From positions 1,054,001 through 1,118,000 of the forward strand of contig CM062388.1 in NCBI GenBank assembly GCA_031310005.1: a DNA stretch of 64,000 bases. The letters run 5' to 3'. The notes under the pieces are model-generated. The model ran no database searches, was not told the DNA's origin, and saw only the letters and a list, made by a program, of their open reading frames with translations. The DNA is from Dactylellina haptotyla. Taxonomy: Eukaryota; Ascomycota; Orbiliomycetes; Orbiliales; Orbiliaceae. Below, piece by piece: positions 37,118-48,427 of this stretch (its first letter is position 1; every line of letters begins with the position of its first letter). The position numbers and the translations under genes were made by a program.

Positions 37118-38124
37118 ATGCCCGCCCCGACCACCCCCTCGAGGACCGCAGCAGCAACCCCCAACGGCCAGGGAACCCCGGGTTCCTGGAAACACCCAAA
37201 GTTCGACGAGATTCTGCGGCGGCAGGACGCCAGGTCTCTCTCGGACCGCCGTCTCACGCAGGCATTGAAGAACGGAGGCGCGTTGGCCGTCTCTCTCATC
37301 CTCTCATACGTCTTCTACAATTCGTACGTCTGCTCTTGCATGTTTTGAACGTATACATTTGCGCCTGAACACACGCTAACGTTGACCACCCGCAGTCGCC
37401 TCTACACAAATCTCCCCAGAAACGAGTTCTTCAATGCCGTCTACGTGATCGTCCACTGGTCGTGTAAGTTCCCCTTCTCCTCTAACACTGGTTAATTTGA
37501 GATACTAATCGAAACGGGTTAGTAAACGGCCTTCGCTTCCTATTCGTCTACAACGTCTTCGACGCCATCTCTGGCGCCTTCCGTGGCCCAGACCCCATGG
37601 CCGACATCCCCCTCACCGCCGACCAACGCTCCACCCTCTCCCTCCCTCCTACGCCGAGCTCCACAGCCGTCGCTCCCATTCCCGCCGAAACCTCCCAATA
37701 CGTCACCCCTCCACGATACAACAAGTCCTCCCCTCTCCCATCACCCGCAAACCGCGCCTCTACGGCCACGCCGAGCACGCCGAACAACCGCCCCTTCTCA
37801 AACATCAGCGGTATCTCGTCAGCAAAGCCACGCGTGACGTCCACTGGTTCCCCCGTCGGCCCCGGCCAGAACCTGCTCACGTCGCCTGGATCGTTCCGTT
37901 CGTCAAGTCCTGTATTCAACACCCCATCACCATTGAAACCCATCGGTGCTGGGTTGGAAAAACGTCACAGCTTTAGCAGTCCCATGAACACAAATGGTAC
38001 GCGACAGACTATGATCGGACAGGGTAGTCTGGTCGGAAGTATGGGCACGAATGCGTCGCCCAGCGTGGTCGCCAGCGGGAAGTGGCTGTACGAGCAGCGA
38101 AATAGGAAGAGAGATATCTTCTAA
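37118..38124 (+). CDS. POM34: Pom34-like nuclear pore membrane protein
   Basis: Exons 37118-37323, 37396-37463 and 37523-38124 join in phase into 291 residues. The N-terminus GTPGSWKHPKFDEILRRQ, followed by two membrane segments (about residues 50-68 and 80-105, with VYVIVHWSLNGLRFLFVYN bridging the exons), matches the fungal nuclear pore complex component family. The C-terminal 180 residues are Ser/Pro/Thr-rich and disordered, ending in a conserved GKWLYEQRNRKRDIF. In yeast Pom34 sits in the pore membrane ring with Pom152 and Ndc1. Symbol assigned by family resemblance. Confidence 0.82.
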
Positions 38125-38646
38125 ATTGGATAAATCTTCGATAATTGGTAATAATAATTAAAAATGCGAAAGAAAGAGATTGATTCTTTTGGAAAACTTA
38201 CAAGTGTGAACAAAAAATAGGTAAAGTATGCTGAATCAGTAGGTTATTTGGACGTTGCGGTGCACACGGCGTTTTCCTTTCTCATCATGTCGACGGACTC
38301 CGAAAGTGTTATGGTTTTTTTTTTGTCTTCTCTTGTCATGACCCGTGCAGCATTACTTCTAACGGATCGATCAGGACGGCTGATACGCTCACCAATAATC
38401 GGGAGTTAAGATTACCCGCTTCCTTCCCCATTCATCGATCGCTTTTATAGACTTCTCTTCTTTCTTCTTGTATTATAGGCCTTTTTGCTCCGCTTTAGCC
38501 TAGATATTCTTTTACAATAAATTATTTGAAACAAAAAGCCTACCTTCCTACAGTCACCTTTGAACATTACTCGGTTGGTATCAGATATCCATATATTACA
38601 ATAACTATATACACACGGCCGCTCATCATAGCAGTCGAGTCGACGC
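38125..38646. other. Convergent 3' intergenic region
   Basis: Lies between two stop codons that face each other. It is AT-rich with T-runs, as expected of two 3' UTRs. No gene is seen. Confidence 0.55.
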
Positions 38647-39468
38647 CTATTTCTTCCCCTTCTTCCCCTTCTCTGCGCCCTTCTTCCCCCTGCCCTTGTC
38701 GGCATCCAGATCCCCACCACCGAACAACATGCGGTTCTTCTTCCACCGGTTCACGATGCTCTCGACACTGCCCATATCATGCTTCGGCTGCCGCATGAAA
38801 TACAACTTGGCTCGCTTCGCCCGTCTCGCTTTCCGCTCTACCAAGTCTATACCTGCGATCTTTGGCGAATAAAGTTTATACCACATCTCGACGCCGACTC
38901 TGGTCAGGTGGTTTCTGAGGAGGAATGCGGTGTCGAGACCTCTACGACGGATGTTTATCAGAACACCGGCGAAGGGTTCGGTGTTCGAGTCGGCGAAGCG
39001 TACTTGCAGGATATCTCCGGGGAGGATGGCGTCTTTATTGTGTCGGGAGAAGAGACGGGCGCGGAGGCCTTTGGGATCCATTTTTTTGAGTTTTGCGGCG
39101 GTGAACAGCGCGAGTGGGTTTTTGGGGGGTGCGGGTCCTAGGGGGAGGTTTACACGGATTCTTTTGGGTGCTAATATTTTTTGAAATATATATTGTTAGT
39201 TGCTTATACGTAGGGGTATAGCTGATAGATTGTATAGAAACGTACGTGGTTTCTTGGGGTCCCGCTCGGGAACAACGGGCTTTTTGGTGCCCAGCTGTGC
39301 GAGGAGCTGGTCGATACTCTGCGCTTTAGGCCGGCTGGGGAGTTCTTTCTGTGCTATTACCGCTGCGGCGGCCGGGAGGATAGGCTGCATGGACTTCGGT
39401 TTGGGACCTGCGCTGAAGGGTAGCGCATCACGGAGGCGGGACAAGCCCGTGCGGACGGGTCCTGACAT
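38647..39468 (-). CDS. IMG1: Mitochondrial ribosomal protein bL19m
   Basis: Two exons, 39468-39246 and 39170-38647, join in phase to encode 248 residues. The core from GDILQVRFADSN through FAGVLINIRRRGLDTAFLLRN and VGVEMWYKLYSP is the bL19 fold of the large mitochondrial subunit. The end is a Lys/Gly tail (GKKGAEKGKKGKK). The frame stays open upstream of 39468 without an ATG, so a longer N-terminus through another exon is possible, but MSGPVRTGLSRLRDALPF is a reasonable import-type start. It shares a 344-bp promoter region with a divergent gene that also looks mitochondrial. Confidence 0.9.
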
Positions 39469-39812
39469 GTTGGATGCGGCGGGTGTAGCCCAGAGATGAG
39501 CTGAGCTGTGTGCTTCGGGTCTATACCATCGATTCTGCCGGCCAATTGAGGTTCCTGGCGGCCGGGGTGGTGGTCGGGTGGAGAATATACGTCGATAAAT
39601 TCGAGGGTGAATTTGGATGTTGTTGGAGGTTGAAGTGTTACACCAAAGATTTTGCAGGCCCAACTCAAAACTTTGACGACATCCCCACAAACCCACTTTC
39701 GACCGACATCTCGACCAAGTTTCAGCAGGACATTCAGACTCGACACCGGATTGGTAGCTCGGACTCCTTCTCGTGAATCGAAGCGGAGGAGAAAACAGGC
39801 GCATCGAGCAGG
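39469..39812. promoter_or_regulatory. Short bidirectional promoter between two mitochondrial genes
   Basis: Only 344 bp separate the bL19m start (minus) from the start of a gene with a mitochondrial presequence (plus). Both promoters must lie within or overlap this stretch, which favours shared control. No individual motif was identified. Confidence 0.55.
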
Positions 39813-41349
39813 ATGTCTGTCAAAAGCTTCGGCCGCGCCTTTCGCAGCAGGCGGCCGTCGGTGCACGATATCTGCCACTCGAGCCTGGCTTCGACGACAG
39901 CCATCCCACGACCACCGGCATGCGGCTGCCAATTGCGTCTTGATAATGGTAATGGCAGCTCGATATCGTCGTCTGGGGTCATATCTTCTAGGCAATTCTC
40001 CACTAGTCCACAGCTATCAGCTTCGAAACAGCAGATCCGTGAACAAAAAATCGCAAAGAGTACGTCTACACACAGACGCAACTTCAATAGCCTGTAGAAA
40101 ATATATGAAATATAGAATGCTAACAAAGGATACTATAGCTCCCCTCCCAGACTTCCCCAAAACCTCCAATCAACCCCTCGACAACCTCCTACACTCCCTC
40201 CACCGCGACCAATTCCTCATCGACCACCTCCCAGACCACTACCGCCGCTTGATAGTCCGCACAAAACGTCACCATGTCCTCGCAGACCAAGCCGCCCAAC
40301 AGGCCTTCGCCCGCGGCACCAACCCTTCCACCGCAACCCTTACCATAACCCTCGACGGCCAAACCCTCCCGCTCCGCCCCATCAAAAAGCGCACCCTCTA
40401 TGGCTCCAAATCTCTAACCGCAGCGCTCAACATGATGAAATCCCCAGCAGAATACGACGTCCTCCCACAACTCGTCCAGGCAATGGCCTTCTCCAAAATC
40501 CGCATCGAGCCAGGTCAATGGAAGAAGTTAATCCGCATGTGCGGACTCATCGGGCGTCCCGGCGTGGCGATCCGCATCGCAAACGACGGCATCGTGCACC
40601 GCAGGAACGGGTTCGTGTATACCCTCGCTTCCCTGCGTGAGATGATCCGCGCACAGTTCGTGCGGTTCTTACTCCCCGATGAAAAGGATGCGGTGAAAGC
40701 GGTACACCGGGCCCGCGGGGTGGTTAATCTCGCGCGAAGGTGGAAGGAGCAGTATGATGAGGTGAAGGAGAAGAAGAGAGTGGATGACCGCGCGCCGGCG
40801 TGGTTGGCGGTTGATCCTGTGGTTAGAGGTTCCGTATTGTTCTTGCAGGCAGGGAAGGTGGTGAGATGGAACGACGGGAAGGATGTGGCGGAGGAGGGGA
40901 AGGAGATGCCGACCCTGTCGGACGTCAAGGCGTTGATGGGGTGTTGGGAAGCTGCGCAGGAGGAGGTTAAGGCTATCGATACCGAGTTGGATTCGTATGA
41001 GAAGCGGCTGGCAGAGGCAGGGAAGGAGAAGGTTGAGCCTGATTATGCAGTTGCGAGAGAGGCTGTGAAGGATTGGGAGCCTGTCCTACAGGCACTGGAG
41101 TGGACGCAGACTGTGTTGCACAAGTCTGGGGTGAAAGATGTCGAAGTCGAGAGATGGATGCCATCCGCTAGCCGCTTGTTGTCAGAGTCCATAGCGAAGT
41201 GGAAGCCCATAGCTTCGAAGAAGGGCAAGGGCGAGAAGGTAGGTATGCAAATCTACGAGGGAGCCTATGAGGCTTTGGACGGGTGGTACACAAAGGACAT
41301 CGATAGCAAACCAGCAGATGTCGTGAAGGACAAAATCTCGTTAGAGTAG
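39813..41349 (+). CDS. Uncharacterised mitochondrial protein
   Basis: Exons 39813-40059 and 40139-41349 join in phase (AAG A|CT CCC) into 485 residues. I do not recognise a named family. The first 75 residues are Arg/Ser-rich with almost no acidic residues and contain RQFSTSPQL, the usual form of a fungal mitochondrial processing site. The mature part is soluble, with a conserved-looking helical segment (EPGQWKKLIRMCGLIGRPG, then TLASLREMIRAQFVRFL) and a Lys/Glu-rich coiled-coil-like half. Its divergent promoter with bL19m suggests a role in mitochondrial gene expression or ribosome function, which is inference only. Confidence 0.8.
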
Positions 41350-41692
41350 AAGGTCAGACTTCTTTTGTACATATATTTGTAAATCAGCTCTCGTATATAT
41401 TTGGAACCTGATACGATTCATTTCTTATTCGTTTCGTATTTTCATTGCATCTGGAAGATAAAAGGATGTAATCGATATTCATACACGCTCCCGCTAAGAA
41501 TCGCAAAAATCCAAGCATTCAAAAAGCCAGCGCTGGAGGAACTTGTAAATCCAATCGTAATCCATCGTGTAGTGTCGTAATTTCATATTTTGGCATTCTT
41601 TTTAATACCATCCCAACGATATCACCCATCTTTTGGTACTTGATGCAATCTGAGTCAAACCACGGCTCATAAAAAAAGTGATGCCAGTTCGC
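41350..41692. other. Convergent 3' intergenic region
   Basis: 343 bp of AT-rich sequence between two facing stop codons, presumably both 3' UTRs. Nothing else is visible. Confidence 0.5.
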
Positions 41693-43174
41693 CTACATGG
41701 GCAAACTGCTGGACAAACCCGCGCCCTTCTTATCCAACTGCAGTCTCTTCCTCGTTTGCTCCTGGATAATCCTCCTCAATTTCTCCTCGGCAGTCTCGCC
41801 TCCAGCCTCGCTCCCCGCAACACTAGCGCTCCCAACACTCGCATTACTTCCTTTCCTCCACCCACCGCCCCAAAGCAAATTCTTAAAACTGAAGCTGCTC
41901 CTCGTGCTCTGCCCCGCATTACTCGCAACGCTCATACTGTCCCGCTCCCTAACCGGAATATTCGTGACAAGGCTCTGCCTCCTGATGTGGTACGGCGAGG
42001 GACTGCTGACCTGCGCTCCGGCAAATTCTCTCGCCGAGTGCGCTGAACTAGGTGGGTGAACAGTTCTAAGAAGTAAAGCCGGTGGGCTGGACAACCTTCT
42101 TTCCTCGGCACTGATAGGCGGTCCATTGGGGCTTAGGTATGGCAAGTTAGACGGTAATCCTCCCGCTTGTTGACGACGTCTGAACAGCCAACTGCCGCCC
42201 CCGCTTCCCGTGGTCGCCGTATCACCCATCAGGTTATGATTACTGGAAAAGCTGTTCGAATTTGTCATTCGCGGGCTGAGTGGGGAGGCTACGGGTTCCC
42301 CACTGACAGTTTGCAACTGGCTCATCCTCTTGTTGGAATTACCGTTCTTGGCAACAAGGAGAGAATGGGTGTAAGGATAGTGGCGTTTATGCGCAGAATC
42401 ATGGGTGCCCAAACGTTCCTCCGGTGGCAGCATCTCATCAATAGCTTCTAGGGTAGCGATGATATTTTCAATGGCGCCATATGCGCTCTCTGCGCTCTGA
42501 GCGAGTTCCTCCACCCCGCCGGCATTTTTGAAAATGTTATCGGACTTGAGGCGGTCAGAGCGGGTGGTTGTGGTTTTGAGGACCTGGGTGGAGAGGTTGT
42601 CTGCTGCTACGATCTGGGATTCGATCGATTTCTGGTAGGTGATGAGGATTTCGGTTTCGTGGGTGAGGTTTGAGCGGTAGGTTGTGGAAAGGTGTGAGAT
42701 GGTGGAGAGGGTACGTGTTACTATCGCTTCGTATTAGTTTGATATCTTTATATATGGATAATAGAGCAACATACCCTTCGGATCAATAGCTTTGAGGATG
42801 CTGCTGAAGGAGAAGGCATCGATGGAGGGCAGCTCCACACGTTCGGACTCGTCTAGCTCCGGGATGGTGGTCGCCACAGTGCTCTCCGGGCGAGGGGAAT
42901 ATGCGCGTACCAGAACCGGCTGGGTGACGACAGGCTTTGCTGAGTTGGGTTTTGACTTGGAGTTCCTTCTATTCCTTCGCCCGGGTTTCGCAGAGGCCTG
43001 GCTGCGGGGGCGGGATAGGCGTTCACCTGTCAAACGGAGAGAGTCCTGGGAGTTGTTGGACCAGAAGGAGAGGATGGAGGCTAGCTTGTTGGCGGGTGGG
43101 AGAGAGTGACGACGGCGGTGGGAGCCATGTTCGTCGGAGGGAGGGTCGTTCTTGCGCGAGGGTCCGGTGCTCAT
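41693..43174 (-). CDS. Uncharacterised Ser-rich protein with central helical domain
   Basis: Exons 43174-42775 and 42720-41693 join in phase to give 475 residues. I do not recognise a named function. Residues 1-120 are basic and disordered. A central block of about 130 residues starts at FSFSSILKAIDPK|VTRTL and runs through ETEILITYQKSIE to YGAIENIIATLEAIDEML; it is regular helix or coiled coil and is likely the conserved part. The rest is Ser/Gly/Arg-rich, with an FKNLLWGGGWRKG patch and a final helix (EEKLRRIIQEQTRKRL). The heptad character recalls small subunits of lysosome/vacuole trafficking complexes, but this is weak. Confidence 0.75.
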
Positions 43175-43221
43175 CGTCGATGGGGGGATCGAGCGAGACG
43201 CTTCTCCTCGGCAGGGAGAGT

Positions 43222-43248
43222 GGGGTGGGGAGGAGGGGAGGAGGAGGG
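43222..43248 (+). repeat. Potential G-quadruplex tract
   Basis: Four G-runs (4, 4, 4 and 3 G) are separated by loops of 1, 4 and 7 nt. It lies about 50-75 bp upstream of the start codon of the minus-strand gene, on that gene's template-complement strand. Folding is predicted by pattern only. Confidence 0.4.
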
Positions 43249-43403
43249 AGGAGAGGAAGAAGTGTTGAGGTTGACGTTGGAGGAGGATCGCGCGTTGTGC
43301 AGCCAGCTACCAACACGGCCGATCAAACACTCGAACACTCACCGGACTATCTCGATACTCTAACGGATCTAGCTATCTATCTACTATCTACCTGTGGAGC
43401 ACC

Positions 43404-43464
43404 CGGTAGACAAGGAGGAGGTCGACGAGGAGGAGGAGAAGAAAGAGGACGCAGAGGAGGAGGG
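43404..43464 (+). repeat. GAG/GAA trinucleotide-like tract
   Basis: An imperfect purine microsatellite of about 60 bp made mostly of GAG and GAA units. It forms an acidic low-complexity stretch in a chance plus-strand frame. Confidence 0.5.
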
Positions 43465-44268
43465 CAGAGGCTGTAGACGAATATATACGCTACCCAGCCA
43501 TGTTATTGTTATTTTCGTCCGCAGGAACGATGGGCATCTCGATCAGCTGCACCAGCCCATCGACATGAAACGGACCCTCCCAGGAGGTATCTCGTCGCCA
43601 TCTCCAGTGCTGGGGATACCTTCGATAACGGACAGGGAGAGGGGCCTGGTGCATGATGAAGTGGCAGTCGCCCAGATTTCCGTGCTATCCGATTTCCTGC
43701 CGTTTGGCCGCTTTCCCGGCAAACGCTGCCCACCTGCCATCTGACACCTGCCACTCCGCCAAACTTGCTACCAATCCGGGCCACTAGCGGGCCAGCCTAT
43801 CCACCAAGCAGGTTAGAATTCCAGCGTACATTTCCAGCATGTTTGACCGGCCGTCTGTTTGGTCTAACAGGAGTTAGTTGTCCTTTGGCTGTGGTGGCCC
43901 GGCCCCTTTCGTTACTTTTCCCTTAGCGAATGGCCCATCTCCAACCAGCTTCCTGCTCTCGAGCAACCGCCGAATCCGAAAAACTCACCACGCGAGCGGA
44001 AACATTCCTCGCAAACTCCACCGCCTCTCCTTCCTCCCTCCCTCCCTCCCCTTCCTTCAACGCACCCACTGCCGGACCATGGATACGAGGTGACCGACTG
44101 CCCCCTTGTATCTCCGTCTCGTTTTAAAGTTGCCGCCTCGCTGCCAAGCTCCTTAATCGAGGGGCCTTTCCATACACACGCCCGTAAAGTTACATAATAT
44201 CCCGGAGAACAGGCCAAGATCACGAGACTGGCGTCTGGTTATCGATCCGAGTCGCGAACGAAACAACC

Positions 44269-45207
44269 ATGGGCGTGGTGCAGTTGATAGTGGAGTATGT
44301 CGCTCCCGTGTTCCTCATCACCTCGCCGGTGACGAGTTATGCCGACCAGGTTCGTTCCCATTCGAATTGTAGATTGAAAATTTCTTCTACGACCCGACAT
44401 CGCTAAATGACATGTTAGATATGGAGCATCCACCAGCAGAAGAGCTCGCTGGGCTTCTCGCTCGATATCCCGCTCATCATGCTCGTCGCTTCCGTGCTCA
44501 GGATATATTACTGGTTCGGTGTCTACTTTGAGACCTCGCTATTGGTTCAAAGTATGGGGACCTTTCTAGCCCCCACTGAAGCTGTCGAAAACAAATAGCT
44601 AATCGTATTCCCAGGTATAATCATGGTCTTCGTCCAGACGCTCCTGTTAAAAGTAGCCCTCGACCATCGGCCCAGCAAAGCTGCAGAGGCAGGCGTGCCA
44701 TTTTCCAGCTTGAACGGCCAGGACACGGAACGGCCGTACAACTTCTGGCAGTGGCGGCAGCAGCGGCCGTTTTGGGAGGTATATTTCTCCTCACTTCCCT
44801 CTTCGTTTACTTCAACAATCGACTCAACAACTAACGATGTGCTATAGTTTCTTCTTTACTTCGTAACTACTGTCGGCGTCCTCCAGCTTTTCTTTGGTTC
44901 TTACCCTTTCTTTGTATCGATTCTCGGCTACCTCGCTCTCGGCATCGAAGCTACCCTCCCTATCCCTCAAGTCATCGCGAACTACAAAAACCAGTCTTGC
45001 AAGGGCTTCCGAGTTTCCGTTATCGTATTCTGGCTGATGGGTGATCTCATGAAGGGTCTGTTTTTCACTTACAGCAAGACCCCCATGGTATTCAAGCTCT
45101 GCGGGTTGTGCCAGTTCATGTTTGACCTGACACTCGGATACCAATACTGGGCGTATGGTGAGAAGGAAGCCGCGATTGAATTGAAGAAGAGACGGTCGTT
45201 AGGTTAA
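44269..45207 (+). CDS. PQ-loop membrane protein (Any1/SLC66A2-like)
   Basis: Four exons (44269-44349, 44419-44551, 44615-44778, 44848-45207) join in phase into 245 residues with about seven hydrophobic segments. Two PQ-loop-type regions are seen: one around SLDIPLIMLVASVLRIYYW, the second with the clear proline-glutamine in PIPQVIANYKNQSCKGFRVS. The stretch RPYNFWQWRQQRPFW in the middle loop is typical of the fungal Any1/Cfs1 group. Those proteins sit in Golgi/endosome membranes and genetically oppose phospholipid flippases. Assigned from family pattern; a direct transport role is not shown. Confidence 0.85.
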
Positions 45208-45787
45208 AACGATCTACGTAAGAGTTGGTGTATTGAGTTTCGCAGATTGGATTATTTCCAGCTATACATATATACATATACCTACGACTTTTTTTATGAC
45301 AATTTGAGGTCAGCAAATGGGGCGGTGTATTATATACAAGATACAAGCGGAGTCTTATTTTGGATCTATTGCAAGCTCTAGGAGAGGTAAGCGATTTGTG
45401 ATTGATTTGATAGCGAGCTAGACTATCTATATTTACTTCTATTTTCTTTCTGTTTTATTTTTATTTACCTTTTTCTTTTATATATCTGACGGTCTATAAA
45501 TGTATACACGATATGTAATGAGCATTTCAAACCACTTTCAATATAATTTCTCTTGAATCCACAGTTATCTGATATTAAAACTCTAAATGCACGTGCCTCG
45601 AGCGTATCTGGTCTGCGCTATCGATAAGAAACTTTTCGAGCTAGTTTGCGCCCGTCGCAACAATTTTTCGACAACCAAAATTCCACCGGAACTTTTGCAC
45701 CACCCAACCGCCCCATCTCGACAGAACGCCGGCACCGCAACCCTCAACGAAAGAATCGAGAAAAACCAACACCGCACTGACAAAATC
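45208..45787. other. Intergenic region before TIM22
   Basis: T-rich 3' UTR of the PQ-loop gene followed by the TIM22 promoter. The frame preceding the TIM22 ATG is open but has no protein character. Confidence 0.5.
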
Positions 45788-46575
45788 ATGGCTTTCCCAG
45801 GCGGTGGTATGCCCGGTCCCTTCGGACGAGGCGGCGGAGGCGGAGCCCAAGCTCCAGACTTCAACAACCTATCACCAGAACAACAGCAGATGGTCATGGT
45901 CAAGCAGGTGTCTACAACCTTCATATAGTACCCCGGATATTAAAATCAACGATATTCTAACGATCGATTGTTCCCAACAGATGCAAGCTGCCATGGAGTC
46001 GTGCCCGATAAAAACTGTAATCTCAGGCGGTATGGGCTTCGCGCTGGGCGGTGTGTTCGGGTTATTCATGGCCTCGGTATATTCTCCTCCCGTTCCTCAA
46101 TCGCTCATAAACCCTGGGTTTTGTTGTCACGGCCGAATATTAACTCATATTTTTCGACTATAGATGTCCTACGACTCGCTTTACTCCCCCAACCAACAGA
46201 AGGTCCTCGAACTCCCCTGGAGGCAACAGCTTAGAGTCGGCTTGAAGGATATGGGTTCCCGCTCATGGTCGTCCGCCAAAGGGTTCGGTATGGTCGGTGC
46301 GCTGTTCGCCGGGACGGAATGTGTGATTGAGAGTTATCGGGCGAAGAACGACCTAGTGAACCCGATAATGGCTGGTTGTGCTACCGGTGGAATTTTGGGA
46401 GCGAGCGCTGGGCCGAGTGCGGCTGCTATGGGTTGTGCTGGTTTTGCTGCCGTAAGTATTTCCGTCCTTAAAATGGGTTTCTAGCTCCGTGAAATGGGTA
46501 TTAGGGAGCTAATTTGGGTGTTTTGCGGGGTTGTAGTTCAGCACTGCGATTGAGTATTATTTACGACACGGTTGA
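45788..46575 (+). CDS. TIM22: Mitochondrial import inner membrane translocase subunit Tim22
   Basis: Exons 45788-45907, 45981-46076, 46164-46451 and 46537-46575 are all in phase 0 and encode 180 residues. It is the channel subunit of the carrier translocase that inserts multi-spanning proteins into the mitochondrial inner membrane. The family core is clear: [20 protein letters not shown] (TM1), then [28 protein letters not shown] (TM2) and the Gly/Ala-rich TM3-TM4 segment [17 protein letters not shown]. The conserved cysteines of the Tim17/22/23 family are present. The last exon encodes only [12 protein letters not shown]. The start at 45788 was chosen as the first ATG ([13 protein letters not shown]). 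Confidence 0.95.
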
Positions 46576-47226
46576 TCTCGGTATATTCGACGACGTTATT
46601 GTTTATTCAAGCCTCAACTCGCCACTCCAACATATAAACGCGCTAAAGAGATATCGATGCCTGCGATTGTTTGGTCCTTTCCCGACGTGCATGAAGGTCC
46701 CAACACTGCCGTCATCTTTGAACGCCTACTTACCCTTCTGTTGTACATACTACCGGTTTCTCCTTCTTCCTGAACTTTTGCAAAATTTCTGCGGATATTG
46801 CTCCGGGCGTTTTTTGATTTTTGAATTTTACATGGTATAGATAAAAGGCGAATGCTGGGGTACATGTACATCTGCTTTCTTAAATGCAGAACTTTGGCTC
46901 ACACAGATCTCTTCTCAGCAGACCTCACACTGTATATATCTACTTTCTGAGCGAGGGGTTAGAATACCGGGGACTAGACCCGTGTATATAGATAGAAGAA
47001 GGTTTGAGGAAGAATGATATATAATAATATATATCTGCGCACGAGGATCCGATACTAGAGTACCCGCGATATGGCTAATTCAAAACAAAGGATTTATGTT
47101 CTTATCATTTTCAGTTGCAAATCAGACAATAGCAAAGTTATTCGCATTCTCCTGCCAGAATTTCATACTAGAAATTTAAACCAGTCTTATTTTTCTTCTC
47201 TTTGAGTAATCCACGAACATTCACCA
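46576..47226. other. Convergent 3' intergenic region
   Basis: Lies between the TIM22 stop and the stop of the next minus-strand gene. AT-rich, with short TA runs near 47020-47035. No supported gene. Confidence 0.5.
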
Positions 47227-47803
47227 TTAGCCGTAGAGGGCCTGGAATGTAAACAGCTCCTTTGGTCCTGGGCTCTGGGGTATCGGTTTGGCTTCGATTT
47301 GCTACGAATTGTGGTCAGAGTGTTAATAATATATATATACCAAGATAGATATTTAAGTTCTAGAGAGTGAAAAGCGGTGGCGCTTACTAATAGCCCGCCC
47401 CGGTCCTCATCCCCAACAGACCAACAGACAGAACCGTCTACTTTCTCAATCCTAACACGAAATATTTTATCTTAGCATATGACACTGAATATAAAATCTA
47501 CATCGGATACTTTGAGACATACGTATACGCATCCCCATGGGCTTTTAATTCCCAATCGTCAGGCGCCGGTTCATTCAGCAAAACGGCGAGGACTCTATTG
47601 CTAAGTGCCGCGGCACCTGCACCTTGGTTCCTCAAATGATATGTGCTTCCGTTTTGCTGGATCTGCCACATTGGGGGAGCGGGTCCATTCGGGATGGAAA
47701 ATATCTCTTTGGGTCGGAGATCCATAGTTTCCACCATGTTACGACCGACCAAGGCGTTCTTATCTTTAGAAAAGATTAGGTATGTGCCGGTTTTAATCGA
47801 CAT
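47227..47803 (-). CDS. Small beta-trefoil-like protein, possible I66 protease inhibitor
   Basis: Exons 47803-47523, 47451-47388 and 47301-47227 join in phase into 139 residues. Reading only the first exon gives a truncated 101-residue protein; the GTATGT donor and two further exons restore YTIEKVDGSVCW, then DRGGLLQIEAKPIP and LFTFQALYG. The start MSIKTGTYLIFS, the WQIQQNGSTYHLRNQG strand pair and the YTI...G..W...QI....LFTF pattern resemble the fungal I66 serine-protease inhibitors (cospin-like beta-trefoils). There is no signal peptide, as in that family. An inhibitor role is inferred; a lectin-like trefoil is the alternative. Confidence 0.72.
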
Positions 47804-48427
47804 TTTGAATGATATGTATGTGGATAACTAAGGATATTCTGCTGTGCTATATTGGATTTAGAGGCGAGAGTTAAAAACGGGAGTATTAGGTGCAGATATC
47901 TCTTCTTTTGTAATTTTGGTTGAACGTATCCTCGACTCTCTACTCGATTGTAGGTCGCTATAATATTCACCCTCAAGTAATGCTTAACAGTTATCGAGGA
48001 AACCTCTTCTTAAGAACTAATTACGGGTACGACATATGTATATATATTGTCCGGGGTAGCTCGTAACCCCTCAGTTAAACAACTCATAAACAATCCCGAC
48101 ATGTTCAGAGGTGACGTATATCTAGTCGTATTCCCTGATTCTCTAAACTCATGTAAGAGGTATCTCAGGCGGGGTTTTCTTCTAGCTTGTACAGAAGCAG
48201 GCTTCGTGTTGCATTCGGCATGATCGCCTGTTCTAGTCGATGCAAACGCGCGTTCTAAGCTTCAAAGGGCATAGCTATACCTCTTAGCATATTTAAGTAT
48301 TTTTGAAAGGCGTTATGCTATCAATAAAAAATTATAGCGACTTTTATAATCTACACTCTACATATAATTTTTCTAGAATATTCGTATAATTATATTTAAT
48401 ATTCGATGCTAGAATAAGGTCAATGCT
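47804..48427. other. Intergenic region
   Basis: Promoter of the small trefoil gene on the left and 3' flank of the mitochondrial membrane-protein gene on the right. The stretch 48300-48420 is very AT-rich. Nothing else is supported. Confidence 0.5.

Larger units (their letters stand above)
43175..44268. other. Divergent intergenic region with purine-rich tracts
   Basis: Holds the promoters of the minus-strand Ser-rich gene and the plus-strand PQ-loop gene. The first 300 bp are G/A-rich on the plus strand, so they are pyrimidine-rich in the minus-strand leader. Short plus-strand frames here are low-complexity and not credible. Confidence 0.5.

Noticed and set aside
43394-43744. Acidic plus-strand frame of 116 residues
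   Set aside because: It is the translation of a GAG/GAA microsatellite in a promoter region.
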